Assembly (NCBI GenBank): GCA_950097015.1
Contig: CATNEN010000005.1
Span: 5,013,501 to 5,077,500 of the forward strand
DNA: 64,000 nucleotides
Source of the DNA: Macrostomum hystrix
Taxonomy: Eukaryota > Platyhelminthes > Macrostomidae
Direction: 5' to 3'
Positions 1-11,600 of this stretch are shown piece after piece; position 1 is the first letter of the stretch; every line of letters begins with the position of its first letter. Below the pieces are notes generated by a model. That model had not been told where the DNA came from and ran no database searches. It worked only from the letters and a program-made list of their open reading frames with translations. The position numbers and the translations under genes are program-made.

Positions 1-970
1 TGCTGGTAGCTAGCTATCTTACAAATAGGTATAATCAGAGTTTTTACCCCTAGGATTCGATCTTTTTTTAGACTGCTAAAATTGATTTCCTAACTAAAGA
101 ATATGAAAAAACAGCACAGATCTCCATGTAAAAGAGGAATATTATAAAAATATTACTCGAAAGGCGAGTAATAAACTATTTAAACATAAGGTCAGTGTTT
201 ACACGTTAAGTGTTTAAAGAAACTAAATGAGTGCTTTTTTGTATTTTAGTCTGATTAAAAGTTTTGTTTATTATTATTTTTAACTTACAATCAAAACGGC
301 ACGAAAAAATCAATGTCTAATCAATCGATTAGGTACGAAATGTTAGGTCAATGTGGAAATTCGGTTAAATTCTTATTGAAAAAAAAGCTTACAGCTAAAA
401 AAAGACTAAGCTATTCCATTAAGAAAGTTATTTACTGGATAATTAATTCATTGGAAATGTTACGTAAGACAAATCGGCATGGACACTGGTAATAACAAAT
501 TAATGTTGTTTTAAAATCAAGAACCCACAAAATTATCTAAATGGCTGGCACTTTATTATTGAATAAAAGCTCTTAATTTATGACATTTCTAGATGTGCTA
601 TTCGGCAAAAAACAATTCGCAAAAGCGCCGATTTAAACAAAAATCAGCACTTTTAAACTTGCGCCAGAAAATGACATTTAACGGTAAGTTTTTGTGCCCG
701 ATGGAATCATGAAATCAGAACACAGTCTTGCAGTGCCTAAATTGAATCTGCTAAAATAATAGTTTCGATCTACGCTACCGACTTAACAGCAGTCCAATAA
801 GCGAAGAATTGAAAAAGATGGAAAAAGCAAATCGAATTCAAACTCGCGCCAAATTTTTCGTTAATTACCTTTTCTATGTTTTGCTATAAAAACTTCAAAA
901 CACACATTTGGTTATAGTAAGAGTCAGACAATGTTAAACAAATGAATTAACTGACGAATTAATAAATGAA
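1..970. other. AT-rich flank downstream of LTA4H, no gene seen
   Basis: This is AT-rich sequence with no reading frame of note. It lies downstream of the LTA4H stop codon (the gene is on the minus strand). A minus-strand AATAAA polyadenylation-type hexamer is present near 552-557, about 0.4 kb past the stop. It is a possible but unproven 3' end signal. Confidence 0.5.
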
Positions 971-3900
971 TTAGGCCTTAGCCAGATCCCTAGCAACCAT
1001 CTCGGAGGTGATTGGATGCATGAATTGTCGCCTAGCCAGAAAGTGCTCCTTGGCTCGCTGCTTGGCGGCCGACCAGCCGAATAGTTCCCTGTAGAGTGGG
1101 CGAACAAATTTCATTCGGCCAACGGTGGCTAAGAAGCCGAGGGATTCGTCCACAGACTGCGGATAGCGATGCTTGGCGCACAGGCGGAGCCAGCGGAACT
1201 TCACCTCGCTGCATTTCACATTCTCCAGGTTGTAGACGCTGGCCATGCGAGCGAGTTTGGCGTGGGGCAGAGCCTGCTCCGAGTGGAGCAGCTCGTCTAG
1301 CATTAGAATCTTCTGCTTTGTGTTCAGCTGGGCGAATGCGTCTGCCGAAGTAACGAGCGAATGAAAAAATAACGTAACATATAAAAATACATGAAAGTAA
1401 TGAGAACCAATCCACTTATAAAAATTAACGGAAGATATCATTTAATCACGAAAAGTAACTAACGAGACCACCTTATGGAATTTAACGGAAGAACTCGTTG
1501 CAGTTCGAAAAGTAACGAGTGTGACTATTCTGTGGAATTTAACGGAAGAACTCGTTGCATTACGAAAAGTAGCGATTGTGACTATTTTATGGAATTTAAC
1601 GGAAGAACTCGTTGCAGTATTAAAAGAAACAGAACAGATCAACAGTGTACAAAAGTAACGGAAGAGATCATCGGTTAATAAAAAGTAACGGAAGATGCCA
1701 ATAGCGAAGGAATGTAACGAATGACGCTATTTATATATGCTGATGAAAACGAAACTTATGGGTTAAGACCCATAGTAAATATAGTTACACATTAGTAGAG
1801 CATATCCAACAGCATTAAAGAGTTCTCACCGGCTGAAAATCCGCTCAAATCCTGTCGCTCACTGTCTAGCCAATCGTGAGCCAGCTGAACGGATGAATCG
1901 GCCAAAGTCCGATCTAAGCCGTCAGGAATAGCCACGGGCGGCATTCCCGGCTTGTGAAACCAGGCCTCCCAATTTACTTCGGCTTCTACCTTGGCCAGGC
2001 CTAGCGGAGATGCCTCGGCCAGGTGGCGCAACAGAAAACTCTTCCACTGCTCCGTGGTGAGAGCTCGACCAGCGAATTCGGCCACGTAGGCCCTCAGCCA
2101 AGCCAGCATGGCGTCCTTGCCAACCAGCGTCTCCAAGTAGTAGAGCAAGCTGGAGCCTTTCTCGTAGGGCACGGAGCTGAATGCGTCGTCGGGATCTACG
2201 CCATCGAGGCGAGGAACTAGACAGGTGAGGGAATCGTCCGGCTGCCTGATGGATAGAAATTGATGAGATCAGAATTTAATTACTAATAAATCTAGTTTCT
2301 TGGCAATCATTATGACTTGTGCGGCCGGCAGCCGCTGTGTACGGCAGTTCAGTCCATGGACTGGGGGGCCGCCACACCCACCCTCAATTACCCCAGCTAA
2401 TGCTGGTACCCAATTAATACCTGGGTGAACGGAGTTAAGTGGCTTGCTAAAGGAGTGGGGAATCGAACCTTCGACCTCTAAGTCGCTCTAACCAATAGGC
2501 TACAACAACCTAATTATGACTAAACTAGCCCTCATACACAAGAGTTTCTAGCGCAATGGACTTCAGTGGTGGAGGATTGAGTGTAAGAGTGATGGGTCTA
2601 CTCTAGGTTCCTGAGCTTGAATGTGCTGCAAGGTCACACCAGTTTGGGGCCAACAGGCTTGAGTTGAGACCCGTACAATTCACGCTCTTGAGGGCCAACC
2701 TCCAAGACACAGAGAAATGTACACTGCCTGACTATGAAAAAGTCAGGGCAGATGTACACACCTAAGCCGTGTTAGCGTGTGCCTGCTATGTGCGTGTGTG
2801 CTCAGGAGTCAATGGAATAAGCAGAATTGCCTCCTCGCTGGCTGCGGGTCTAGTGTCACCAAATGATGTGCCATTGCCGGCAGCATTCAGAGCTCACCTA
2901 GCAACCTCAACCGCGTCCCTCAAAGCATGCCAGCCCTCCAGCATAGCAAGATGCCTGGCTTGGCTGCCGTTGAGTTTTTCGCAGACCAAGCGCTCCACGT
3001 AGACTGTGTGACCCTCGTTGAGCCAGAAGTCCTCCCAGGTGGAGTTGGTTACCAGGTTGCCAGTCCAGCTGTGCGCAATCTCGTGGGCCACAACATCGGC
3101 TAGGGACCGGTCGCCGGCTAGCAGGGTTGGCGTGACAAACGTCAGGCAAGGATTCTCCATGCCGCCGTAGGGGAAGGACGGCGGCAGGACCAGGAGGTCG
3201 TAGCGGCCCCAGCGGTAGGGACCGCAGAGCGATTCGCCAGCCTATGGAGAGATGTTGGGATAATTTGAGTAGAAAAGCTTAAATCTGCTAAATCTAGAGC
3301 TAAAACTTTTTATTTTAGCCCACAAAGTGGTTGTAGTCTTCTGGTTAGAGAGCGTCGGACTCACGACTTGAAGGTCGGAGGTTCGAGTCTCGACTGCAAT
3401 CGAATAATTTGCACATGTACTTTACCAAGATACTTAACTCTGTATTGCTTCAGTTCACCCAGCTGTTAAATGGGTACCAGCCATTAGATGGGGTAATTGG
3501 GGGTGGGTGTGGCGTCCCCCCAGTCCATGGACTGAACAGCCGTACGCAGCCTGTCGGCTGCACATCTGGCCCGATTAGATAAAAAATGTAATAAAAAAAT
3601 TTAAAGTAAGGATTGAGCGAGGGCATTAGCACATCGTTTTGAAATTCCTTCCATTCCGCAAGCGCCTGAGCCCACACGCGCACTGGTGTTCATCTGTCCA
3701 GATTTTCTCATCGTCAGGCAGCGTAAACTCTCACTGTGCCTAGGGGGGGGTTGACGGCCTCGCTGCGGATTCGAACCAGGGACCAATGGCGCGAGACGCA
3801 GACACGGTTATCAGCTCCGCCACTCACCCCCACACCGAGAAGAAGCACATTAAAGAAGCAAAAATACCTGCAACATTGACTCAGTCTCTTGAAATTCCCA

Positions 3901-6900
3901 GTGACAATCGTCTATCATTTCTGGCTCGCTCCAGACAGCGCAGCGATCGCTCAGCGGCCTGCTGACCAGGTGGCCGCTAACCAAAGCAATCAGGTAACTC
4001 GGTATGGGCACCGACTGGCGGAATCGGTGCAGCCTGTACTGCTGCTGGCTAAAAAACGGAATAATACAAAGCATCATAATACATAACGAACAGTAGAATA
4101 TGCTCCATTTGTGTTGGAGAACAGTCAAAATCACTGGGCAGGAAGAAATTTGTGATTGATGGCAGTAGAAATCAGTGATTGATAACAGTAGAAATCAGTG
4201 ATTGATAACAGTAGAAATCAGTGATTGATAACAGTAGAAATCAGTGATTGATAACAGTAGAAATCAGTGATTGATAACAGTAGAAATCAGTGATTGAGAA
4301 CAGTAGAAATCAGTGATTGATAACAGTAGAAATCAGTGATTGATAACAGTAGAAATCAGTGATTGATAACAGTAGAAATCAGTGATTGATAACAGTAGAA
4401 ACCTGTGATTGATAACAGTAGAAATCAGTGATTGATAACAGTAGAAATCAGTGATTGATAACAGTAGAAATCAGTGATTGATAACAGTAGAAATCAGTGA
4501 TTGATAACAGTAGAAATCAGTGATTGAGAACAGTAGAAATCAGTGATTGATAACAGTAGAAATCAGTGATTGATAACAGTAGAAATCAGTGATTGATAAC
4601 AGTAGAAATCAGTGATTGATAACAGTAGAAATCAGTGATTGATAACAGTAGAAATCAGTGATTGATAACAGTAGAAATCAGTGATTGATAACAGTAGAAA
4701 CCTGTGATTGATAACAGTAGAAATCAGTGATTGATAACAGTAGAAATCAGTGATTGATAACAGTAGAAATCAGTGATTGATAACAGTAGAAATCAGTGAT
4801 TGATAACAGTAGAAATCAGTGATTGAGAACAGTAGAAATCAGTGATTGATAACAGTAGAAATCAGTGATTGATAACAGTAGAAATCAGTGATTGATAACA
4901 GTAGAAATCAGTGATTGAGAACAGTAGAAATCAGTGATTGATAGCAGTAGAAATCAGTGATTGATAACAGTAGAAATCAGTGATTGATAACAGTAGAAAT
5001 CATTGATTGATAGCAGTAGAAATCAGTGATTGATAACAGTAGAAATCAGTGATTGAGAACAGTAGAAATCAGTGATTGATAGCAGTAGAAATCAGTGATT
5101 GATAACAGTAGAAATCAGTGATTGATAACAGTAGAAATCAGTGATTGATAGCAGTATAAATCAGTGATTGATAGCAGTAGAAATCAGTGATTGATAGCAG
5201 TAGAAATCAGTGATTGATAACAGTAGAAATCAGTGATTGAGAACAGTAGAAATCAGTGATTGATAGCAGTAGAAATCAGTGATTGATAACAGTAGAAATC
5301 AGTGATTGATAACAGTAGAAATCAGTGATTGATAGCAGTAGAAATCAGTGATTGATAGCAGTAGAAATCAGTGATTGATAGCAGTAGAAAATGACTATTA
5401 GAAGAGACTCAACTTGCTCAAGAAGCACTGGGGAATTCGCTCACCTGTCCTGTTCCGATCCCATTAGGCAGGCGCTCATTAGTACTTCGAGTCTAGAATC
5501 GGCTCTAACAACAGCGGAATAGGTGGCTTTGACACCTGGCGAATCCTGGCAAGGCAGCAGGCTACGCGCGTGTATGGCCTGGCATTGGCTGAATAGATAG
5601 GGCAGGCTCCCACCGCTAGTCTGCTCAGGCTGCAGCCACTGCAGAGCACTGCACTGCGGACTCGTGCTGTAGTGCACTTGCACCCGAATAGCACTGTGAG
5701 AATTGATTGGTTCAGTGATGGGTCAATTAGGCAGCTCGCTGCATTTAAACAGCTGGTTTAAGTATTCTGCTCATTCAGTGTGTCATGCAGATTTAGTATT
5801 CTGCTCATTCAGTGTGTCATGCAGATTCAGCATTCTGCTCATTCAGTGTGTCATGTAGTTCCCTTATTCTGCTCATTCAAAATGTGTAGGGTCACACCCT
5901 ATGTGTATTTAACATTGTCCCAATGATAATTTTAGGAGAAGTGACACATTCTGCAGTGTACTTTTAGCTGTGACTGAAAAAAGGGGTAGAGAGACTCAAA
6001 GAGCAAAACTGATAAAATCTGAGTGTTTCAACCACCGCTGATAATGCATTGAGAGCAGTCAGTGACCTGAGAGAAGCAGCCATAGGTTCTTAAAAGTTAC
6101 ATTTCAGATAAGACATGGCCAAAGCCTAGCTAAAGTAAAATGAAATATTCACCCAAAAGTTTCTTCCAGAAGCAGTTACTACTTGATTAATTTACTTTTT
6201 ATTGGACTTACTAGACTTACTCCAATAATTACATAGATAGTCATAGTAATTGATAAAGATTTATACTGAAAATTTCCAAGAAGCATGCTTTATAATTAAC
6301 AAATTAAAATACATCCACTTTTTTAAACTCAATTTTCAGTTATTCAATCAGATTACATGGATCACATCACAACTCACTTGCCAGCAGTTGCAGCAGTAGG
6401 CAAGTGGATCTCAAGCTTTGATCCTTTGAAGTCAGTGGATGGATGCAACACAAACTTCAGGTCAGTGTCAGAATCTTCAGTGCCTGATAATAGCTTTACA
6501 GACTTGATGGACAAATCACGTGTATCCAAGTCCTAAAAATTGTAATCAGAAAATTAAAAAAGTTAAGTTATTTAATTTGGTAAATTATATACATATAAAT
6601 GCAGAGTAAGCCAACATTTGACTTAAAATGATGTCAATAAATTATTAATAATACATGTACATTTCCAAAAAGGTAGCACTGAACTACACAAAAGGATAAC
6701 AACATCAAGCCTCCTCTTGAACAACAGAACTAGGCCCTACCTGTACTGTAAGAGATGGATATGCTATGGCTCTAGCTCTACTCTTCCTACTAGCTACCAC
6801 TACTATTTTGGCTTACAACTTAAAAACAGTTTTGGCACAATAGCCAAAACTAGCTTGTAGCTATGTCTACAGATAAGTATAATTTTTGGATAGTTATCTT

Positions 6901-7238
6901 GAAACAAATCTGGATGCACTGCACCTGCAATTCTATTTTCTAAGCCTTACACAATGCTAGCTGATACTTTAACTATATTAACTAAAATATACACTTTTAA
7001 GTTTTATATTTCAAATTAAAACACTTGAATAAATACAAAAATGCTTAGCTAAAAAATAATAATCCAATAACACTGCAGACAAGAAATAACTCACAATGTT
7101 AGTCGCTTCACAAAGGCTTTCGAGATGAAGAATCACGTAACCAAAAATGATCTTTTTATTGAAGTCAATTGTCCAATCGATGTCTTTATTGGTGGTTTTC
7201 CAATACTTCAAATTAGATTGAGAAGAATGGTCACTCAT
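971..7238 (-). CDS. LTA4H: Leukotriene A4 hydrolase / M1 zinc aminopeptidase, 7 coding exons
   Basis: Exons on the minus strand are 7238-7095, 6532-6378, 5693-5445, 4048-3868, 3241-2898, 2245-1830 and 1341-971. Each has an AG acceptor and GT donor, and all phases join without a break. The total is 1860 nt, or 619 residues, against about 611 for the human enzyme. Exon 1 starts at an ATG ([13 protein letters not shown]). Exon 3 carries the LTA4H block [11 protein letters not shown] and the LFSQCQAIH motif. Exon 5 has [12 protein letters not shown] (the GxMEN exopeptidase motif) and the zinc site [10 protein letters not shown], with the third zinc ligand in WLNEGHT. Exons 6 and 7 are the C-terminal helical domain ([23 protein letters not shown]). 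The known family activity is aminopeptidase plus, in vertebrates, LTA4 epoxide hydrolysis; it is normally cytosolic. Whether LTB4 is made here is not known. Seven coding exons is far fewer than in vertebrates. It appears fully intact. Confidence 0.95.
1477..1640. repeat. 57-bp tandem repeat, about 3 copies, in LTA4H last intron
   Basis: The start GGAATTTAACGGAAGAACTC recurs at 1477, 1534 and 1591, a 57-bp period. Degenerate further pieces (AAAAGTAACGGAAGA) continue to about 1700. The repeats lie inside the intron 1342-1829. They happen to be open on both strands, but this is a by-product of a period divisible by three. Confidence 0.85.
2319..2513 (-). repeat. tRNA-derived SINE, family 1, complete copy
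   Basis: On the minus strand the copy starts with a tRNA-like head. A Pol III B box (GGTTCGATTC; plus-strand GAATCGAACC at about 2459-2468) follows an A-box-like TTGGTTAGAG. The body contains the blocks GGGTGGGTGTGGC and CAGTCCATGGACTG shared with the copies at 3328, 57955, 62833, 63268 and 63575. It lies in the LTA4H intron 2246-2897. Confidence 0.8.
2568..2832 (+). repeat. Diverged SINE, family 2, fragment
   Basis: The stretch about 2716-2832 (CACTGCCTGACTATGAAAAA onward, then GTGTGTGCTCAGGAGTCAATGGAAT) is a diverged copy of the body of the reverse-strand element at 3608-3835. I do not see a clear B box in this copy. It lies in the LTA4H intron 2246-2897. Confidence 0.55.
3328..3590 (+). 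repeat. tRNA-derived SINE, family 1, complete copy
   Basis: The tRNA-like head has an A-box-like CTGGTTAGAGAGCG near 3341 and a B box GGTTCGAGTC at about 3380-3389. It is followed by the family-1 body (CTTCAGTTCACCCAGCTGTT, CAGTCCATGGACTG, CTGTCGGCTGCACATCTGG) and an A/T-rich tail. It is inserted in the LTA4H intron 3242-3867. Confidence 0.85.
3608..3835 (-). repeat. tRNA-derived SINE, family 2, complete copy
   Basis: On the minus strand a tRNA-like head (GTGGCGGAGCTGATAAC, then B box GGTTCGAATCCG; plus-strand CGGATTCGAACC near 3766-3777) precedes a body with TGCCTGACGATGAGAAAATC. The body differs from family 1 and is shared with 2716-2832. It lies in the LTA4H intron 3242-3867, immediately after a family-1 SINE in the opposite orientation. 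Confidence 0.75.
4151..5390. repeat. 23-bp minisatellite, about 54 copies, with higher-order structure
   Basis: The unit is AACAGTAGAAATCAGTGATTGAT, here described by its period (23 bp) and core GTAGAAATCAGTGATTGA. Variant units (GAGAACAG, GATAGCAG, ACCTGTGATT) are not random. The ACCTGTG variant at about 4402 and 4701, and the GAGAAC variant at about 4526 and 4825, are each exactly 299 bp (13 units) apart. At the 3' end the GAGAAC variant at about 5055 and 5239 is 184 bp (8 units) apart. It fills most of the LTA4H intron 4049-5444. Confidence 0.95.
5762..5880. repeat. 34-bp tandem repeat, about 3.5 copies
   Basis: ATTCTGCTCATTCAGTGTGT recurs at about 5763, 5797 and 5831, and a partial copy ATTCTGCTCATTCA occurs at about 5865, a 34-bp period. 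It lies in the LTA4H intron 5694-6377. Confidence 0.85.
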
Positions 7239-8053
7239 TTTCCGAGTAATTTACAACAGCAGAACAGAAACTAAAGGTTTAACAAAGAAAGGATTTAAAG
7301 TGCCGTATTGTTAATTGGCGATCAAATATATCACTTCGAAAAAATTAGTACCGCATGCCGTTTGGCAGTTCAAATCTGAGCGCAAATTAATAAAACGCGT
7401 CACGAAAACAGTGATCTTTACGTCATCAAGCGTCTTTTTTTTATTAAAAACAAAGAGCGGTTATTTACAAAATTACAACACATCAAGGCGGAAGGCCAAG
7501 TCTCTCGCGTTTAGGGGATTTTAAATGTCGTGCATATTAAGTGGATTTCGAACGGCCCGGCCAATTTGTGAAAGCGCGGAAAATGGGATGTTAGTAGACT
7601 GAAAGCTCGAAAAACAATTATTTATGTTACGTTTGTGCAAGAAGAAATAAACTGCAATCGTTCTACACTCGTGGTTCGAGTTAAAATGTCAAGGGCTGCA
7701 ACGTACTATTGTAAAGGACTACAAAAACATACGCTGAGCACGTCACATTGCGTGTTTTGTGTGCGGTAGCTCTTTTTCTAGCATTTACCTTCTTTTGCGA
7801 GTTAAAGCATGTCAAAAAAGTAAAATGAATAAGTCGTATAGGTTTTCTTTCCAAGCTCTTCAAAAAATATGTAACTTCACTTCAACATTTCTCTCCAAAA
7901 ATGCATCATTGGAGACTTATCGAGCTTCCTTTTTAAATGTCAAACTCAGGCGTCGGATGGTCGTCGCGCATATGGAAAAAAGTATATCCTCTCTGCGGTG
8001 ACGTCTAACGGACGTCTTGCTTATGGGAAATCGCTAATGTTAAAGAGACGTCG
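7239..8053. other. Upstream region of LTA4H; no gene seen
   Basis: This interval lies between the LTA4H start codon (minus strand) and the LTR of the first Gypsy element. It must contain the LTA4H promoter, but I see no convincing TATA box and no coding region. Short open frames here look random. Confidence 0.4.
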
Positions 8054-8230
8054 TGTGATGAGCGCGGACGAGAGCAAAGCTCCAACCAATCTATTTGGCT
8101 TCAGCCGATATATAAGTAGCTCACGCAGAGCCAGACGCGATTACATAATATAGTAGCATGAGAGAGAGAACGCTAGCATGTACACCTAGACGGGTGTACA
8201 AACTTGTGCACAGACGCTATACTCATGACA
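8054..8230 (-). repeat. 3' LTR of first Gypsy element
   Basis: This 177-bp repeat is identical to 12626-12802 except for one base at 8152. It contains a TATATAAG-like box region near 8109-8116. Confidence 0.95.
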
Positions 8231-8660
8231 TCTCCCTTCTAAAAGCAACAAAAATAGTGAATGCAGACAGTACATTAAATTTAATTTCGACGAATAGCAA
8301 GCTTGCGAGAAATTAAAACGAGAGATATAGGACAAAGCTTTAAAATTAACAAAAAAAATATTGTGACTGGATAATTAGGGAATTAAAAAAAATCTTTTTG
8401 CATCACGCAGAAATCAAAAGGAATAAAATCGATAATTATAGTTTTCATGCAAAAAAACTCAGAGCAAGGCAACTCAAAAAATCATTAGCATTTCAAATCA
8501 AATCAAAATCAAATCATGAAAAAAAAGTTTTAGCAAAAGCAACCGCAAAGAATATTAGCAAAAGCTCGAAAAAAGAGACTAAATCTAACATAAACGCACT
8601 GCAAATAATAGTCTTTAAACGGCCAAAAAACAGTCACTAAACAGTCCATCACAATCATAC
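8231..8660 (-). other. 3' untranslated region of first Gypsy element
   Basis: About 430 bp between the Pol stop codon and the 3' LTR. It is rich in A on the plus strand, has no env-like gene, and ends in the polypurine tract next to the LTR. Confidence 0.7.
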
Positions 8661-11600
8661 TCAGTCATCAGATCGGTAGCGGGCAGGCAACACGCCCTTT
8701 GTGGTCCTGGCCGACCGCCGCGGAAGCTCGCCAGCCTTAGCAGGTGCTCGATCTGCTGCCGTTGCTTCCGGACTGGTTGTGCCCTCTTGTCTCGCTGCGA
8801 CGACGTCCTCAGCCTCTGGAGTGGCTTGCTGCGGAACCAGGTGAAGGTCCCGACGGTTCCGAACGAGCTCACGGCCGTGTTGCGTCTGCACCCGGTAGGA
8901 GCGCAGAGCCGGATCAGCTTCCACGACGACTGCTGGCTCCCATTTGAAATCTTGACGGTAGCGGACAGCATCACCGACATGCAGTTCTGGTAGAGTTCGG
9001 CTATGCTCGTCGTAGTAACGCTGTTGAACCGCCTGCAGCGGAGCCTTGGAGAACTCGGTTGTCCTGTTCTGGACCAATGCTCTGCTGTCTGCTGGCAGCT
9101 TCGTCCGAATCAGCCGACCGAACATTAGCTCACTCGGACTAGTTTTGGTTCCACTGATCGGTGACGCCCGATATTCCATCAGCGCTACCTCCGGCTGGTC
9201 CGATTTCCGCAGAATGCTCTTTGCCACTTTGACTGCCTTCTCAGCCATTCCATTAGACTGCGCATGACCTGGAGACGATCGCGTGTGTCGGAAACCGAAC
9301 TCAGCAGCAAACTCTTGAAACTTGAATGAGCTAAACGGGGGTCCATTGTCGCTGACCAGCTCCTTGACGATTCCGAACCTGGCAAACATAGACTTTATTC
9401 TAGAAATTACCAGAGCAGCTCCTGACTGCTGGCCCAGTTTTGCCAACTCAATCCAATTGCTGTAGTAACATGTAACGACCAGCCACTTGTCACCCTTAAA
9501 GTCGAGCAAATCGCAGGCAACCTTTGTCCATGGTGAATCTGGAACCTGATGGCTCATCAGCGGCTCCCTTGGATTGGCAGGCTGAAATGCCTGGCACGTA
9601 GTGCAGCGACTCACGAACCGTTTGATATCGCCTGACATTCCAGGCCAGTACAGAATCTGACGCGCACGCGCTTCGGTCTTGCCCATTCCAGCATGGCCTT
9701 CGTGCAGAATCTCCAGGATCTTCTGACGCAGTGAGACAGGCACAATGACACGGTTCACCTTCAGCAGTACGCCTTCGTGATAGACCAGTTCTTCCTTGAA
9801 GCTCCAGTAAGAACGGATAGATGAACAAACACGGCGGTAATCTGTTGGCCAACCATCCTGAACGAACTGTGCCACAAGAGACAAATCGCGATCCTTGCTA
9901 GTCTCGTCACGAATTTCTTGCATCCGAACGGCAGATATCGGTAGACTCCTGCACAGCTGGTGGACCTCCACCTCGATTTCATCATCCAAAGCTGCCTCGG
10001 TCTCTGGCAAGTACGCTCTTGACAACGTGTCGGCAATCTGCATCTTGGATCCTGGTGACCACGAGACCTTCAGATTGTACCTTTTGAGCTGGTACAGCAT
10101 TCGAGCAATTCTCGGTGGGGCGTGAACCAAATCTCGTTTGAAAATTATCCCCAGCGGCTTGTGATCAGTCGTGACTCGAACCACTGGTAGGCCATAGACG
10201 TAGTCATGAAACTTTTTGCAAGCAATCACGACAGCCAGCGTCTCCTTCTCAATCTGGGCATAATTTTTCTGCGTCGAAGTCAAAGCTGCGGAACCATACG
10301 CGACAGGCTGTCCATTCTGTAGCAGCGCACAACCAACTCCAACAGATGAACTGTCAACTTGCAACTCGACATCTACTGTAGGATCAAACAGCCTTAATAC
10401 GGGTGCTTGCGTCAATACTTCTTTCAGCTTCTCAAAAGCTTTTTGCTGCCTTTCCTGCCAGTCGAACAGCACATCCTTCTTTAAAAGCGAGCGAAGTGGA
10501 TCCGTTAGGTCTGACGCTTTCGGAATAAATTTGCCGAGGTAGGTGGCCATGCCCAGCAGCCGCATCACCGCCTGCTTGTCCTCGGGCACTGGAAGCTCCT
10601 GGATTGCTTTCACCTTAACAGGGTCTGGCATCACTCCATCAGAAGAGATCACATGACCGACATAGTTGACAGACGAGACGCCAACCCTCAACTTCCTGCG
10701 ATTAAGCTTCAAATTCACTCTTCGAGCCTCGTTGAGGACCTTCAATAGCTTCTGGTCGTGCTCCTCGCGCGTCTTTCCCCAGACCAGCATGTCGTCAACA
10801 ATGACCTCAGCCCAGCTGCTGAAGATCTTGCTAAGCTCACGCTGATAAACTTCGGGAGCATCGATTGTTCCAGGGGGCAGTCGCACAAACTTGTACCTGC
10901 CCCATGGGGTGTTGAAGGTACACAGTTCCGAGCATTTTTCATGGAGTCTGATTTGCCAAAAGCCAGTCTTTGCATCTAGAACCGTGAAAAACTTGGCTCC
11001 TGGGATTCGCGCTATAACTTGCTCCACCGTCGTCATTGGGTAGTGAGCGCGCTTAATGGCCTTATTAAGATGCGTTGGATCTATGCAGAGCCGCAGACTA
11101 CCATCGGGCTTGTGAACCGTGACCAGAGAATTAACCCAGTCAGTAGGCTCAGCAACTTTCACTATGACTCCAAGCGATTCCATACGCTGCAACTCCTCTT
11201 GAACCTTCTCTTGCAAGGCAAACGGGATCTTTCGAGGCGCGTTGACTACCGGCATGACACGATCATCCAGGGTGAAAGAGTGTACGTACGGCAGGCAGCC
11301 TAACTTTTCATCGAATAGGTCAGCGAACTCCTTAAGTACAAAGTTCTCATCGATACATGGTTGCCGACAGACAACCTCAACACGTCGGACAAGGTCCAAT
11401 GCACTCAGCGCTGGAAGGCCCAGGATGCCTTGCTTCACATCTGACACCATGAACTCCAGCTCAGATGACTTGCCCTGCACCTTTACCATCAGCCTGCACT
11501 TCCCAAGAACCGGAATGCGCGCCCCGCCAAAGGCAGTCAGAACTGTTCGAGTGGCGCACAGCTGCTCCCCAGCCGGAAGCAGGTGAGCAGGCAACACGTT

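Noticed and set aside
3328-3410. Functional tRNA genes at the B-box sequences
   Set aside because: The tRNA-like heads do not close a full cloverleaf that I can support, and each is joined to a repeated body, so they are SINE heads.
4151-5390. CRISPR-like array of regular short repeats
   Set aside because: The 23-bp units are directly adjacent without unique spacers, and the locus is an intron of an animal gene. It is a minisatellite.
8744-9267. Plus-strand frames across the Gypsy Pol region
   Set aside because: Antisense shadows of the intact 1310-residue polyprotein.
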